Below are positions 41,727-49,936 of a stretch of DNA of 64,000 nucleotides, in pieces. A program made the translations under genes and the position numbers. The notes below the pieces were generated by a model. The model was not told the origin of the DNA and ran no database searches. It saw only the letters and a program-made list of their open reading frames with translations. Origin of the DNA: Salarchaeum japonicum_A (GTDB lineage Archaea > Halobacteriota > Halobacteria > Halobacteriales > Halobacteriaceae); assembly GCF_049705945.1 (NCBI RefSeq), contig NZ_JBNAMV010000004.1:248001-312000 (forward strand). Direction: 5' to 3'. Numbering within the stretch: the first letter of the stretch is position 1; each line of letters begins with the position of its first letter.

Positions 41727-42778
41727 CGACGACACTACTCGCATCAACGGCGGACAGCACCGGAAAGACCGCGGTCGCGCTCGCGCTCGCGCGGGCCGCG
41801 CAGGACCGCGACCACACTGTCGGGTACATGAAGCCGCTCGGCACGCATCTCCAGAGCAACGTCGGGAAGACGCTTGACCCCGACCCACTGTTGGCGCGGG
41901 ACGTGCTCGGCCTCGACACCGAGGTCCACGACATGGAGCCGGTCGTGTACTCGCCGACGTTCGTGGACGGCGTGCTCCGCGGGAAGGAGGACACGGAGGA
42001 ACTCGCGGCGCGCGTCCGCGAGGCCTACGAGGGCATCAGCGCGAACGCCGACGAGGTGTTCGTGGAGGCCGCGGGAACCCCGAGTACGGGCCGCGCCGCG
42101 GGGCTCGCGCCGCCCGCGCTCGCCGACCTGCTCGACGCCCGGGTCGTACTCGTCTCGGACTACGCGGAATCCCGGGACGTGGACGGCGTGCTGGACGCCG
42201 CGGACCGCTACGGCGACCGCCTCGCGGGCGTGCTGTTCAACCGCGTGAGCGACGCCGCGCTCGACGATTTGGACGCGGACGCCGCGGCGTTCCTCGAATC
42301 CCACGACGTGCCCGTGCTCGGCGCGGTGCCGCGCGTCCCCGAGTTGGCCGGCGTCACGGTCGGCGACCTCGCGGACGAACTCGGCGCGCGCACCGTCACG
42401 GACGCGGACACCAGCGGTCTCGTGGAGCGCTTCCTCGTCGGCGCGATGAGCGGGGAGTCCGCGCTCCAGCACTTCCGCCGCACCACGAACGCCGCCGTCG
42501 TCACGGGCGGCGACCGCGCGGACGTGCAGACCGCCGCGCTGGACGCGCCCGGCGTCGAAGCGCTCGTGCTCACGGGCGGCCACGAACCGACGGGCGCGGT
42601 CGTCGGAAAGGCCGCGGACGCCGGCGTGCCCGTGCTCGTCGTCGCCACCGACACGCTCCGTACCATCGAGCGCCTCGAAGCCGTGCTCGGCGGCGGCCAC
42701 GTCCGCAACCGCGACACCGTCGCGCGAATGCAGGGCTTGCTCGCGGAACACGCCGACATCGACGCCCTCCTCGGGTAG
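41723..42778 (+). CDS. Phosphotransacetylase-like regulatory protein (BioD-like plus DRTGG domain)
   Basis: A 351-residue protein. The N-terminal P-loop domain (TLLASTADSTGKTAVALALA, residues 4-23) is dethiobiotin-synthase-like; the C-terminal ~120 residues (ALQHFRRTTNAAVVTGGDRA onward) match the DRTGG domain. These are the N-terminal regulatory parts of large bacterial Pta, but the catalytic Pta domain is absent. Start overlaps the stop of the ADP-forming CoA ligase gene, so the two proteins are made together and may interact. Confidence 0.82.
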   Translation: MTTTLLASTADSTGKTAVALALARAAQDRDHTVGYMKPLGTHLQSNVGKTLDPDPLLARDVLGLDTEVHDMEPVVYSPTFVDGVLRGKEDTEELAARVREAYEGISANADEVFVEAAGTPSTGRAAGLAPPALADLLDARVVLVSDYAESRDVDGVLDAADRYGDRLAGVLFNRVSDAALDDLDADAAAFLESHDVPVLGAVPRVPELAGVTVGDLADELGARTVTDADTSGLVERFLVGAMSGESALQHFRRTTNAAVVTGGDRADVQTAALDAPGVEALVLTGGHEPTGAVVGKAADAGVPVLVVATDTLRTIERLEAVLGGGHVRNRDTVARMQGLLAEHADIDALLG

Positions 42779-42821
42779 CGCCGTCCGCCTCTTTTATCCC
42801 GATGGTGGCGCTATCGAGGGT

Positions 42822-43724
42822 ATGGACTGGTACGCGCTCTCCACGCTCGACGACGCGCTCGACGAGACGCGGAGCCTCCTCACGCCCGTCCGCGTGGGCG
42901 TCTGGCTCCGCCTGGCCGTCGTCACGGTGTTCGCTGGCGGCGCGACCGGCGGCCGGAACGCCTCCGTCTCCCTCGAAGCGGTGCCGACGTGGGGGTTCCG
43001 CAGCGCGCTCGAAAACGCGCCCCGCCTCGTGGTGCTCGCCGCGGTCGCGCTCGTGGTGCTCGCCGTGCTCGGGTTCGTCGGGTCCGTCATGGAGTTCGTG
43101 CTCGTGTCCGCGCTCCGCACGCGCACGGTCGGCCTCCGCCGACAGTTCGTCGCCGCGCTCTCCCCCGGACTCCGCCTGTTCGGCTTCCAGATTGCGCTCC
43201 TCCTCGCCGCGCTCGTCCCCATCGCGGCCGTCGTCGGTCTCATCCTCGCCGCGCTCGGCACGGAGTCCGTCGCGCTCGCCGTCGTCGCCGTCGTCTTCGT
43301 CCCGGTTGCGGGCGTTCTCGCGCTCGCCGTGTTCCTCGCGAGCGCCGCCACCACCTCGTTCGTCGTTCCGCTGATGCAGGACCGCGAGGTCGGCGTGCTC
43401 GACGGCTGGCGCGCGTTCTGGCCGACGCTCCGGGGAGAAATCCGACAGTTCGTCGCGTACGCGGCGGTACGGGTCGCGCTCTCCGTGCTCGCAGGCATCC
43501 TGACGAGCATCGTCGCGGGCGCGTTCGCCGTCCCGGTCGCGCTCGCGTTCTCCGGCCTCGCGCTCGGCGGCGTCGCGACGGGCGTACTCGCCGCCGTGGC
43601 CGTGCTCGCGCTGCTCGTCGCCGTCGGCCTGTTGGTCGCCGTGCAGGTGCCGGTGACGACCTACCTCCGCTATCACTCCCTGCTCGTGCTGGAGGCGTCC
43701 AGCGCCGAGTTCCGGCTTCGGTAA
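42822..43724 (+). CDS. Polytopic membrane protein of unknown function (DUF7544-like)
   Basis: A 300-residue protein with about six membrane segments and a conserved-looking start MDWYALSTLDDALDETRSLL and a polar loop QDREVGVLDGWRAFWPTLRG. I associate this with a haloarchaeal family, number uncertain. It is on the same strand as the genes on both sides (43 and 31 bp gaps), so it may be part of a transcript with the aminotransferase. No function can be given. Confidence 0.72.
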   Translation: MDWYALSTLDDALDETRSLLTPVRVGVWLRLAVVTVFAGGATGGRNASVSLEAVPTWGFRSALENAPRLVVLAAVALVVLAVLGFVGSVMEFVLVSALRTRTVGLRRQFVAALSPGLRLFGFQIALLLAALVPIAAVVGLILAALGTESVALAVVAVVFVPVAGVLALAVFLASAATTSFVVPLMQDREVGVLDGWRAFWPTLRGEIRQFVAYAAVRVALSVLAGILTSIVAGAFAVPVALAFSGLALGGVATGVLAAVAVLALLVAVGLLVAVQVPVTTYLRYHSLLVLEASSAEFRLR

Positions 43725-43755
43725 CGCATATCAGCGCGGGGGGAGAACGCCCGGT

Positions 43756-44853
43756 GTGTTCCCCGACATCGAGTACTTGGAGTGGATAACTGGGCGACCC
43801 GAGGTCGCGATGTACGACCTCGGCACGAGCGACCTCCGCGGCGACCGCGACCGCGGGGATGCGGTCGTCCCCGCGCCCCTCGACGGCCTCGACGACCCGC
43901 CGACAGGCGCGACCCTGGAGATGCAGATCGCGGGCGAGTACGGCGTCGAACCCGAGCAAGTCCTCGTGACCGGCGGGGCGACGCAGGCGAACTTCCTCGC
44001 GGCCGCGGCCGCGCTCGACACCGAAGACGACGCGGGAGACGCCGACGGCTCGCGCGTGCTGGTGGAGAAACCGGGGTACGAGCCGCTGGTCGCGTCACCG
44101 ACCGGGCTCGGCGCGCACGTCGACCGGTTCCTTCGCGACGAAAACTACGCGCTCGACCCCAAGCGCGTGGAGAAGGCGCTGACGCCCGACACCCGGTTGG
44201 TGACGGTGACGAACCGCCACAATCCGTCGGGTCGGCTCGCGGAGCGGGAGACGCTCGCCGAAACCGCGGCGGTCGCGCGGGAGGGCGGCGCGCGGTTGCT
44301 CGTGGACGAGGTGTACGCGCCCTACCTGCCGGAAGCGGCGGACGGGCCGTTCGGCGGCCCGAGCGCCGTGGCGTTCGAGGACGCAGTGGTGACGGGGTCG
44401 TTGACGAAGTTCTTCGGGTTGGGCGACCTCCGCATCGGCTGGGTCGTCGCCGACGAGTCGTTCGTCGAGCGCGCACGCTCCGTCAGCAACCACTTCCACG
44501 CGGTGTCCGGGCCGAGTCGGACGCTCGCGATGCGCGCGTTCCACAACCGAGACCGGCTCGCGGAGCGCTCGCGGACGCTGCTCGCGGAGAACGCGGAGTT
44601 ACTCTCGTCGTTCGTCGCCGACCGCGACGACCTCACCGGGTCGGTCGCGCCCGGGAGCACGTTCGCGTTCCTCGACCCCGCGAACACGGACGGGGACGCG
44701 CTCACGGAACGCGCCTGGGAGAACGGCCTGCTCGTCGTTCCAGGGCGGTTCTTCGGGGATTCGGAGCGCGTTCGCGTGAGCCTCGGCCTCGCGCCGAACG
44801 AGATGGCGGCCGCCCTCGATACGTTCGGGGACGTGCTCGACCGCTTCCGGTAG
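43756..44853 (+). CDS. PLP-dependent aminotransferase, class I/II
   Basis: A 365-residue fold-type I enzyme. VTGGATQANFLAAAA binds the PLP phosphate; TNRHNPSGRLAERETL and LLVDEVYAPYLPE carry Asn and Asp contacts; the Schiff-base Lys is in VTGSLTKFFGLGDLRIGW. It resembles aspartate or aromatic aminotransferases, but a little short at the N-terminus. Start is GTG 43756 (VFPDIEYLEW). Substrate unknown. Confidence 0.88.
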   Translation: MFPDIEYLEWITGRPEVAMYDLGTSDLRGDRDRGDAVVPAPLDGLDDPPTGATLEMQIAGEYGVEPEQVLVTGGATQANFLAAAAALDTEDDAGDADGSRVLVEKPGYEPLVASPTGLGAHVDRFLRDENYALDPKRVEKALTPDTRLVTVTNRHNPSGRLAERETLAETAAVAREGGARLLVDEVYAPYLPEAADGPFGGPSAVAFEDAVVTGSLTKFFGLGDLRIGWVVADESFVERARSVSNHFHAVSGPSRTLAMRAFHNRDRLAERSRTLLAENAELLSSFVADRDDLTGSVAPGSTFAFLDPANTDGDALTERAWENGLLVVPGRFFGDSERVRVSLGLAPNEMAAALDTFGDVLDRFR

Positions 44854-44893
44854 GCCTGCAAGAGTTAAGGGCCGCGGACGCATCGCCGGAGAC

Positions 44894-45184
44894 ATGGACG
44901 AGACTCCGCAGGAAATAACGACGCTCGTCGGTCGCGAGGTCTACTCCAACAACGGCGTGTTCGTCGGCGAAATCGAGGACCTCCGACTCGACCTGGACGC
45001 AGAGGTCGTGAACGGGCTCGCGCTCGGTCAACTGAACGGCGACCTGTTCACGGACCACTCGACGGGGAGCAAGGGCGTCATCATCCCGTATCGGTGGGTT
45101 CGCGCCGTCGGCGACGTGGTGCTCGTGAACGACATCGTCGAGCGCATGAAGGGCGCCGAGGACGAGAACGAACTCGCGGTATAA
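44894..45184 (+). CDS. PRC-barrel domain protein
   Basis: A 96-residue protein with a single PRC-barrel: TTLVGREVYSNNGVFVGEIE, DLRLDLDAEVVNGLALG, and KGVIIPYRWVRAVGDVVLVN. Such proteins in archaea act in cell division (CdpB family, partners of FtsZ/SepF) or in RNA processing. This one could be a CdpB-like factor; the sequence alone does not decide. Located 39 bp upstream of tpiA on the same strand. Confidence 0.85.
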   Translation: MDETPQEITTLVGREVYSNNGVFVGEIEDLRLDLDAEVVNGLALGQLNGDLFTDHSTGSKGVIIPYRWVRAVGDVVLVNDIVERMKGAEDENELAV

Positions 45185-45223
45185 TCCGACAGAACTTTTC
45201 TTTCCGGGTGCGCGCGTTCGGCT

Positions 45224-45865
45224 ATGTTCGTTCTCGTGAACCTGAAGGCCTACCCCTGTGACCCCGAGGCCATCGGGGCGGCCGCCGAGACTGTCGCCGC
45301 CGAGACGGGTGCGCGAATCGCGGTCGCGCCGCAAGCCGCCGACCTGCGCGCCGTCGCTGATACGGGTGTGGAGACGTGGGCGCAGCACGTCAGCCCGGTC
45401 GAGCACGGCAGTCACACCGGAAGCACGCTCGCGGAGCGCGTCGCGGACGCCGGTGCGGAGGGAACGCTCCTGAATCACAGCGAGAAACGCCTCCGCCTCG
45501 CGGACATCGACGACGCCATCGGTGCCGCGGAGCGCGCCGGACTGGACACCGTCGCGTGCGCGAACAATCCCGCCCAGGTCGGTTCGGTCGCCCAACTCGG
45601 CCCGGACGCGGTCGCGGTCGAACCCCCGGAGCTCATCGGGACCGGAACGCCCGTGAGCCAGGCCGACCCCGACGTGGTGCGCGCCGCCGTCGACGCCGCG
45701 AGCGAGGTCGGTGACGTGCCCGTCTACTGCGGCGCGGGCATCTCCACCGGCGACGACGTGGCGGCCGCGCGCGACCTCGGCGCCGAGGGCGTGCTGCTCG
45801 CGTCCGGCGTCGCGAAGGCGGAGGACCCCGAGGCAGCGCTCCGCGACCTCGTCACCGCGCTCTAA
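45224..45865 (+). CDS. tpiA: Triosephosphate isomerase
   Basis: A 213-residue archaeal-type TIM. Lys8 (VNLKAYP), His in LLNHSEKRLR, and Glu in VEPPELIGTG are the catalytic residues, and VYCGAGISTGDDVAAARDL is the phosphate loop. It interconverts dihydroxyacetone phosphate and glyceraldehyde-3-phosphate. The length is normal for archaea, which lack some helices of bacterial TIM. Its stop overlaps the convergent 90-residue gene by 4 nt. Confidence 0.95.
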   Translation: MFVLVNLKAYPCDPEAIGAAAETVAAETGARIAVAPQAADLRAVADTGVETWAQHVSPVEHGSHTGSTLAERVADAGAEGTLLNHSEKRLRLADIDDAIGAAERAGLDTVACANNPAQVGSVAQLGPDAVAVEPPELIGTGTPVSQADPDVVRAAVDAASEVGDVPVYCGAGISTGDDVAAARDLGAEGVLLASGVAKAEDPEAALRDLVTAL

Positions 45866-46134
45866 GCGCGGACGACGTAGTGCGACGCCGCCTGCTCCTC
45901 CAGCACCGCTTTCTCCCGCATGTCGACCAGGTAGCCGGTCGGCGTGCGCCGGAGGTCGTGGGCGGCGTCCACCCGCACGAGATTTCCGCGGACCTGCGCG
46001 GACGGCGGTTTCTGCGCGGCCGCGCAGTCGTAGACGGTGAGTAGTTCGTCGCCGCGCTCGGCCTCGTAGACGATGAGTCGCGCGTGCCGGTCGAGACGCC
46101 ATTCTCCCTCCGCGACCCGCGGAAGTTTGTTCAC
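45862..46134 (-). CDS. Small protein of unknown function coupled to dinB
   Basis: A 90-residue protein, start GTG 46134 (VNKLPRVAEGEWRLDRHARL). It has a beta-rich pattern: LIVYEAERGDELLTVYDCAA, NLVRVDAAHDLRRTPTGYLV and EEQAASHYVVRA. No family recognised. The GTG overlaps the dinB stop (GTGA), so it is translated after dinB and may serve in the same process. Confidence 0.7.
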   Translation of the reverse strand: MNKLPRVAEGEWRLDRHARLIVYEAERGDELLTVYDCAAAQKPPSAQVRGNLVRVDAAHDLRRTPTGYLVDMREKAVLEEQAASHYVVRA

Positions 46135-47357
46135 TCGAACTCACCCAGGCTCGCCTGGCCCTCGCTTTCGCCCACCTCGGTGTCGGGGTGCTCGCGAACC
46201 TCCGGCGGTTCCGAACTTCCCTCCCACGACCCGAGTTTCGCCTGCTCCGCGTCCGAGAAGGAGAGGTTGGAGACGCGAACGCCGACCTTCCGCACCTCGA
46301 CGTCCCGGAACTCCGCGAGCAGGTCGCGCGTCACGTCGTGCACGAGGCTCGGTTCGTCCACGGGACCCGGGAGGCTCTTCGCGCGCGTGTTCACGTCGAA
46401 CGGCGGCGTCACGACCTTGATGCCGATGGTGCGGTAGAGCGCGTCCTTCCGGGTCGCGCGCTCCGCGACGGCGTCCGCGAGCGCGTCCACGCGCTCCCGC
46501 ACTCGCTCGAAGTCGTCTGTCGCGCCGTCGAACGCGGATTCCCGGCTCAGGCTCTTCGGCTTCCCGCGGGGTTCGACCGGGCGCGCGTCCCGTCCGTTCG
46601 CGCGCTCGTGGAGTTCTCGCCCGCGGTCGCCGAACCACCCAGACACCTCGTGCTTCGGCGTCCCGGCGAGGTCGCCGATGGTCTCGACGCCCTCCGAACG
46701 CAGGTCGCGCGCCCGCACCGGCCCGACGCCGTGCAACCGTTCCACGTCGAGCGGCGCGAGGAACGACGCCACCTCCTCGGGAGGGACGACGGTGAGGCCG
46801 TCGGGCTTGTCGTGGTCGCTCGCTATCTTCGCCGTGCTCATGTTCGGCGCGACGCCCACGGACGCCGGCACGCCGACCTCGCGCGCGATGCGTTGCTTGA
46901 CGTGCCGCCCGAACCCCTCCGCGACCGACCACTCCGTCCGCTCCGTGATGTCCAGGTAGGCTTCGTCGATAGACACCTCCCGCACGGTGTCCCCGAGGTC
47001 GTGCAAAATAGTCTTCACCTCGTCCGCGACCGACTGATAGTACTCCATGTCCACCGGCCGATAGAAGCCCGCGTCCGGGTCGTCGGGGTTGTTGGCTCTG
47101 CGTGGGAGGCGGTCGAGCGCCGTCGAGATTGCTTGCGCGCTCTCGACGCCGTACGCTCGCGCCTCGTAGGACGCGGTCGCGACCGCGCCCGTCGTCTCGC
47201 CGTCCTCGTACCCCATCCCCACCACGACCGGCTCACCCCGAAGGTCGGGGTCGCGGCGGCGCTCGCAGCTCGCGTAGAAGCAGTCCATATCGACGTGGAG
47301 GACGATGCGCTCCGCGGGGTCGGCGCTCACCCCGTGAGTGTATTCGTCCAAAGTCAC
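46131..47357 (-). CDS. dinB: DNA polymerase IV (Y-family DinB), N-terminus donated by the integrated element
   Basis: A 408-residue Y-family polymerase. Catalytic Asp23 lies in VLHVDMDCFYASCE and Asp-Glu in VREVSIDEAYLD; LHGVGPVRARDL is the helix-hairpin-helix and the C-terminus QASLGEFE is a PCNA-binding (PIP) motif. It copies past DNA lesions. The gene is interrupted at 47277-47323 by an integrated element: residues from about DPAERIV onward belong to the host, while the first 12 or so (VTLDEYTHGVSA) and the GTG start come from the element. The rest of the old start is at 52775-52894. Confidence 0.93.
   Translation of the reverse strand: MTLDEYTHGVSADPAERIVLHVDMDCFYASCERRRDPDLRGEPVVVGMGYEDGETTGAVATASYEARAYGVESAQAISTALDRLPRRANNPDDPDAGFYRPVDMEYYQSVADEVKTILHDLGDTVREVSIDEAYLDITERTEWSVAEGFGRHVKQRIAREVGVPASVGVAPNMSTAKIASDHDKPDGLTVVPPEEVASFLAPLDVERLHGVGPVRARDLRSEGVETIGDLAGTPKHEVSGWFGDRGRELHERANGRDARPVEPRGKPKSLSRESAFDGATDDFERVRERVDALADAVAERATRKDALYRTIGIKVVTPPFDVNTRAKSLPGPVDEPSLVHDVTRDLLAEFRDVEVRKVGVRVSNLSFSDAEQAKLGSWEGSSEPPEVREHPDTEVGESEGQASLGEFE
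47277..47323. repeat. attL: 47-bp direct repeat inside dinB
   Basis: This stretch equals 52805-52851 except for one base (A at about 47289 versus G). It encodes, on the reverse strand, the end of DPAERIVLHVDMDCF; the difference is silent (GAT versus GAC). It marks the left end of the integrated element. Coordinates may be off by one base. Confidence 0.9.
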
Positions 47358-47456
47358 GTGGAATCACCGCGATTCAGCGGGGGCCATGGCGGTGTGTCCA
47401 CTCGCGGCGTGCGTAGACACGTATTGGACCGAACGGCGTTCTGGCTTCGGAATCCA

Positions 47457-48494
47457 ATGACGATGACCGAACTGGAACCCATCACTCCACAAGAGGCCTT
47501 AGAACTGTACTGTGAAGATATTGACGGGGAGTTATCCCCTAACTCCGTCCGCGCGAAACGGTATCAACTCGGGAAATTCGTAGATTGGTGCGAGGGCGCA
47601 GACGCGGACGAAACACGGGTGGAGAACCTTAACGAAATCACGGGACGGGACTTTACGCGGTTCAAGAACTGGCGCAGTGAGGGAATCAACAAGGTGACTC
47701 TGCGGACGAACCTCTCCGCGCTACGGTCTTTTATGCGGTTCTGTGTGTCTGTTGACGCGGTCCCGCACGCGATTCCCGAGAAAATCAACGTCCCAAATCT
47801 CGACAGTGGGGAAAATCATAACGACGAACACATTGATGAGTCGGAAGCACGGGCGATACTTGATTATCTCAGTCGGTTCGAGTACGCCAGCATGGACCAC
47901 GTGCTATTCAAACTCCAATGGACCACTGCTATGCGAATGAGCGGGCTTCACAGTCTCGACGTAGGTGACTTTAACGCGGAGGACGGGACGCTTTCCGTCA
48001 CTCACCGCCCCGACCAAGGAACCCGCTTGAAGAACCGTGAGGACGGTGAGCGTGTCGTCACGCTTGACGCGGAGACAGCGGGCGTCGTAGCCGACTATAT
48101 TGAGTATCAACGTGTCGGCGTTGAGGATGACTTTGGTCGGTGTCCGCTCTTTAGTTCAAAGTACGGCCGCATGAGCAAACAGAACCTCAACAAGCGTATC
48201 TACCGCGTGACAGCGCCATGCTACACTTCACGCGGCTGTCCCGCGGATAGGGACCCGATAGAGTGCGAGCATACAGGGTCCTACGATAACTACGTACAGT
48301 GTCCGTACAATACGCGCCCTCACGCGATTCGAGGCGGGTCAATCACCTACTGGCTACGGAACGACGTTCCGAAGAAAGCCGTAGGCGACCGCGTGAACGC
48401 TTCGATGAAAACACTGGATAGACACTACGATGAGCGGAGTGAAGAAGAAAAGGCGGAACAACGGCGGGGATACTTCAACACGGGCGAAGGCTAA
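47457..48494 (+). CDS. Tyrosine integrase (site-specific recombinase)
   Basis: A 345-residue protein with an N-terminal SAM-like core-binding domain (ALELYCEDIDGELSPNSVRA, residues about 13-95) and a catalytic domain. Catalytic residues: Arg in QWTTAMRMSGLHSLDVGD, the His-x-x-Arg pair in THAIRGGSITYW-type HAIRGG, and Tyr in TLDRHYDERS. An inserted C-rich segment (CYTSRGC ... ECEHTGSYDNYVQC) may bind zinc. It sits just inside attL and reads rightward, away from dinB. It most likely made the dinB insertion. Start ATG 47457, with another ATG two codons on. Confidence 0.9.
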   Translation: MTMTELEPITPQEALELYCEDIDGELSPNSVRAKRYQLGKFVDWCEGADADETRVENLNEITGRDFTRFKNWRSEGINKVTLRTNLSALRSFMRFCVSVDAVPHAIPEKINVPNLDSGENHNDEHIDESEARAILDYLSRFEYASMDHVLFKLQWTTAMRMSGLHSLDVGDFNAEDGTLSVTHRPDQGTRLKNREDGERVVTLDAETAGVVADYIEYQRVGVEDDFGRCPLFSSKYGRMSKQNLNKRIYRVTAPCYTSRGCPADRDPIECEHTGSYDNYVQCPYNTRPHAIRGGSITYWLRNDVPKKAVGDRVNASMKTLDRHYDERSEEEKAEQRRGYFNTGEG

Positions 48495-48616
48495 CTGCCC
48501 CGCTTGACGAGGGCACCGACCGCCCCGCCACCGTGACCGATTACAGGCTCTCTTAAGTTATACCTGCACAGACATTATACACAGGCTGAGCGGTTTTAGA
48601 CAATACTGGTGTTCCT

Positions 48617-49636
48617 CTACCCATCGTCGGTGTTGTAGTGGTTGCGGGCTGTTTGAAGCGCCTGCATGGGGTTCAGTGCGTGACGAGTGACTAACTCGTT
48701 GTATCCGTCACGTTCCTTTAGCCAGTTATTGAACGCCGCTTGAGAGTCTTCAGCGGCTTTGATGCGCTGTTCATCGACCAACAACATGGCGGCGAGAATC
48801 CGTGTCTCAACGCCATTCTTCGGAGCGTCACCAAAGTGGTAGTTCCCACACTGACACTGGTGGCAGTACGGACACATCGACGGGTCGTGTTTCACTGGAG
48901 TGTACTCCACATCCCAGGAATACTCACTGCTTGTGGCGACATCCATCGCGCCGTTTTCAGGTGGGTGGACATCTGAAATGACCCAATTAACGGGGCGGGG
49001 GGCCTGGCATTCCGCTGGCTCGTGCCCACCTATCGGGTGGAACGGTTCGGCAGGAAGGGCATTGTATACGCTTATCACCTGGCTTTCGTGAGCGTGGAAA
49101 TCCAGTTGCTCACAGAAGGCAGTGATTCGCTGGCGTACGTCACGTTCATGGCGGTTCCCTTCGTCGTCACTCGCTGTTCCATCGTTGAGACGTTTCAACC
49201 ATGAATCGGAACCGAATAGCCGACGTACTTCCTGTTTGTGACGTTCGGACTTGATTGCCGATATAGCCGCCCCAGTATTGTGGTCCGAGGGCCGAGCGGT
49301 GATATCATTAGGGTGCCACGTTGTTCGACCATCACCCCACTGGGGGCCGAGAACAGTATCGGCACGGTCTTTCAGGGCTTCCGCCTTCGTCAGTGCGCCG
49401 TCACCCTCCTCTGCGACCGCTGTCTCCCCACTGACAGTAATACCCACAGGGTCACCGACGTGGATGGGGTCAATGTCCGTTGAATCCGTGGGATGAACAT
49501 ATTCCCGTTCCACGTCGCTGGCAACTAATACAGGAATATCGCCAGTATGTGCCCTCGCGTAGGGAGACCGAAGGTTGGCGGCCACTATTTTGGCAGGCTG
49601 TGCTCCAGTGTCGTGACTGCTGTCGCATGCTGACAT
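48617..49636 (-). CDS. Element protein with a Cys/His-rich zinc-type cluster
   Basis: A 339-residue protein beginning MSACDSSHDTGAQ. The C-terminal third holds CPYCHQCQCGNYHFG, a probable zinc site, followed by helices (RILAAMLLVDEQRIKAAEDS). The middle contains several His/Asp-rich segments. I do not recognise a family; candidates are a DNA-binding or replication-linked protein of the element. It faces the integrase gene, 122 bp away, convergent. Confidence 0.65.
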   Translation of the reverse strand: MSACDSSHDTGAQPAKIVAANLRSPYARAHTGDIPVLVASDVEREYVHPTDSTDIDPIHVGDPVGITVSGETAVAEEGDGALTKAEALKDRADTVLGPQWGDGRTTWHPNDITARPSDHNTGAAISAIKSERHKQEVRRLFGSDSWLKRLNDGTASDDEGNRHERDVRQRITAFCEQLDFHAHESQVISVYNALPAEPFHPIGGHEPAECQAPRPVNWVISDVHPPENGAMDVATSSEYSWDVEYTPVKHDPSMCPYCHQCQCGNYHFGDAPKNGVETRILAAMLLVDEQRIKAAEDSQAAFNNWLKERDGYNELVTRHALNPMQALQTARNHYNTDDG

Positions 49637-49886
49637 TGTTGGGTGTTCTACTGCGAACAACCCAACACAGCCTTTCCTCCACGCCTTTGCACTCGGGAGG
49701 CAAGCGGTGCATTACCTTCCGAGCCTCACCCGAGGGGCAAAAAGAGCTTTTTCCACTAGTGAGGGGCACGGGGCAGGGGCGTGCTCGTACCTGAATATAG
49801 GTGCTGGAGACGGATAAACCCAATTTTTACTGATGATAGACTCCATTAATGAACCTATCTCCTAATTCATCAAGCGAATTCCGTGA
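49637..49886. other. Intergenic region between the zinc-type protein and the 261-residue gene
   Basis: Divergent promoter region. It contains the palindrome AAAAAGAGCTTTTT (around 49739) within CCTCAC...GTGAGG arms, and no convincing gene. Frames of about 105-117 codons here overlap each other on opposite strands and look non-coding. Confidence 0.5.
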
Positions 49887-49924
49887 CGACCCATTCAATC
49901 TTATATATTTGATTGGATGGGTCG
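49887..49924 (+). promoter_or_regulatory. Promoter with TATA box enclosed by a 14-bp inverted repeat
   Basis: CGACCCATTCAATC (49887-49900) and GATTGGATGGGTCG (49911-49924) are inverted repeats with one mismatch. Between them lies the TATA-like TTATATATTT. The ATG of the next gene is 12 bp downstream of the right arm. A protein bound to the arms would cover the TATA box, so this looks like an operator. Confidence 0.7.
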
Positions 49925-49936
49925 TAGACAAACTAT

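Noticed and set aside
49470..49823. Two frames of over 100 codons around the zinc-type protein start
   Set aside because: Antisense to each other and overlapping the better-supported gene; Ser/Arg-rich composition typical of shadows.
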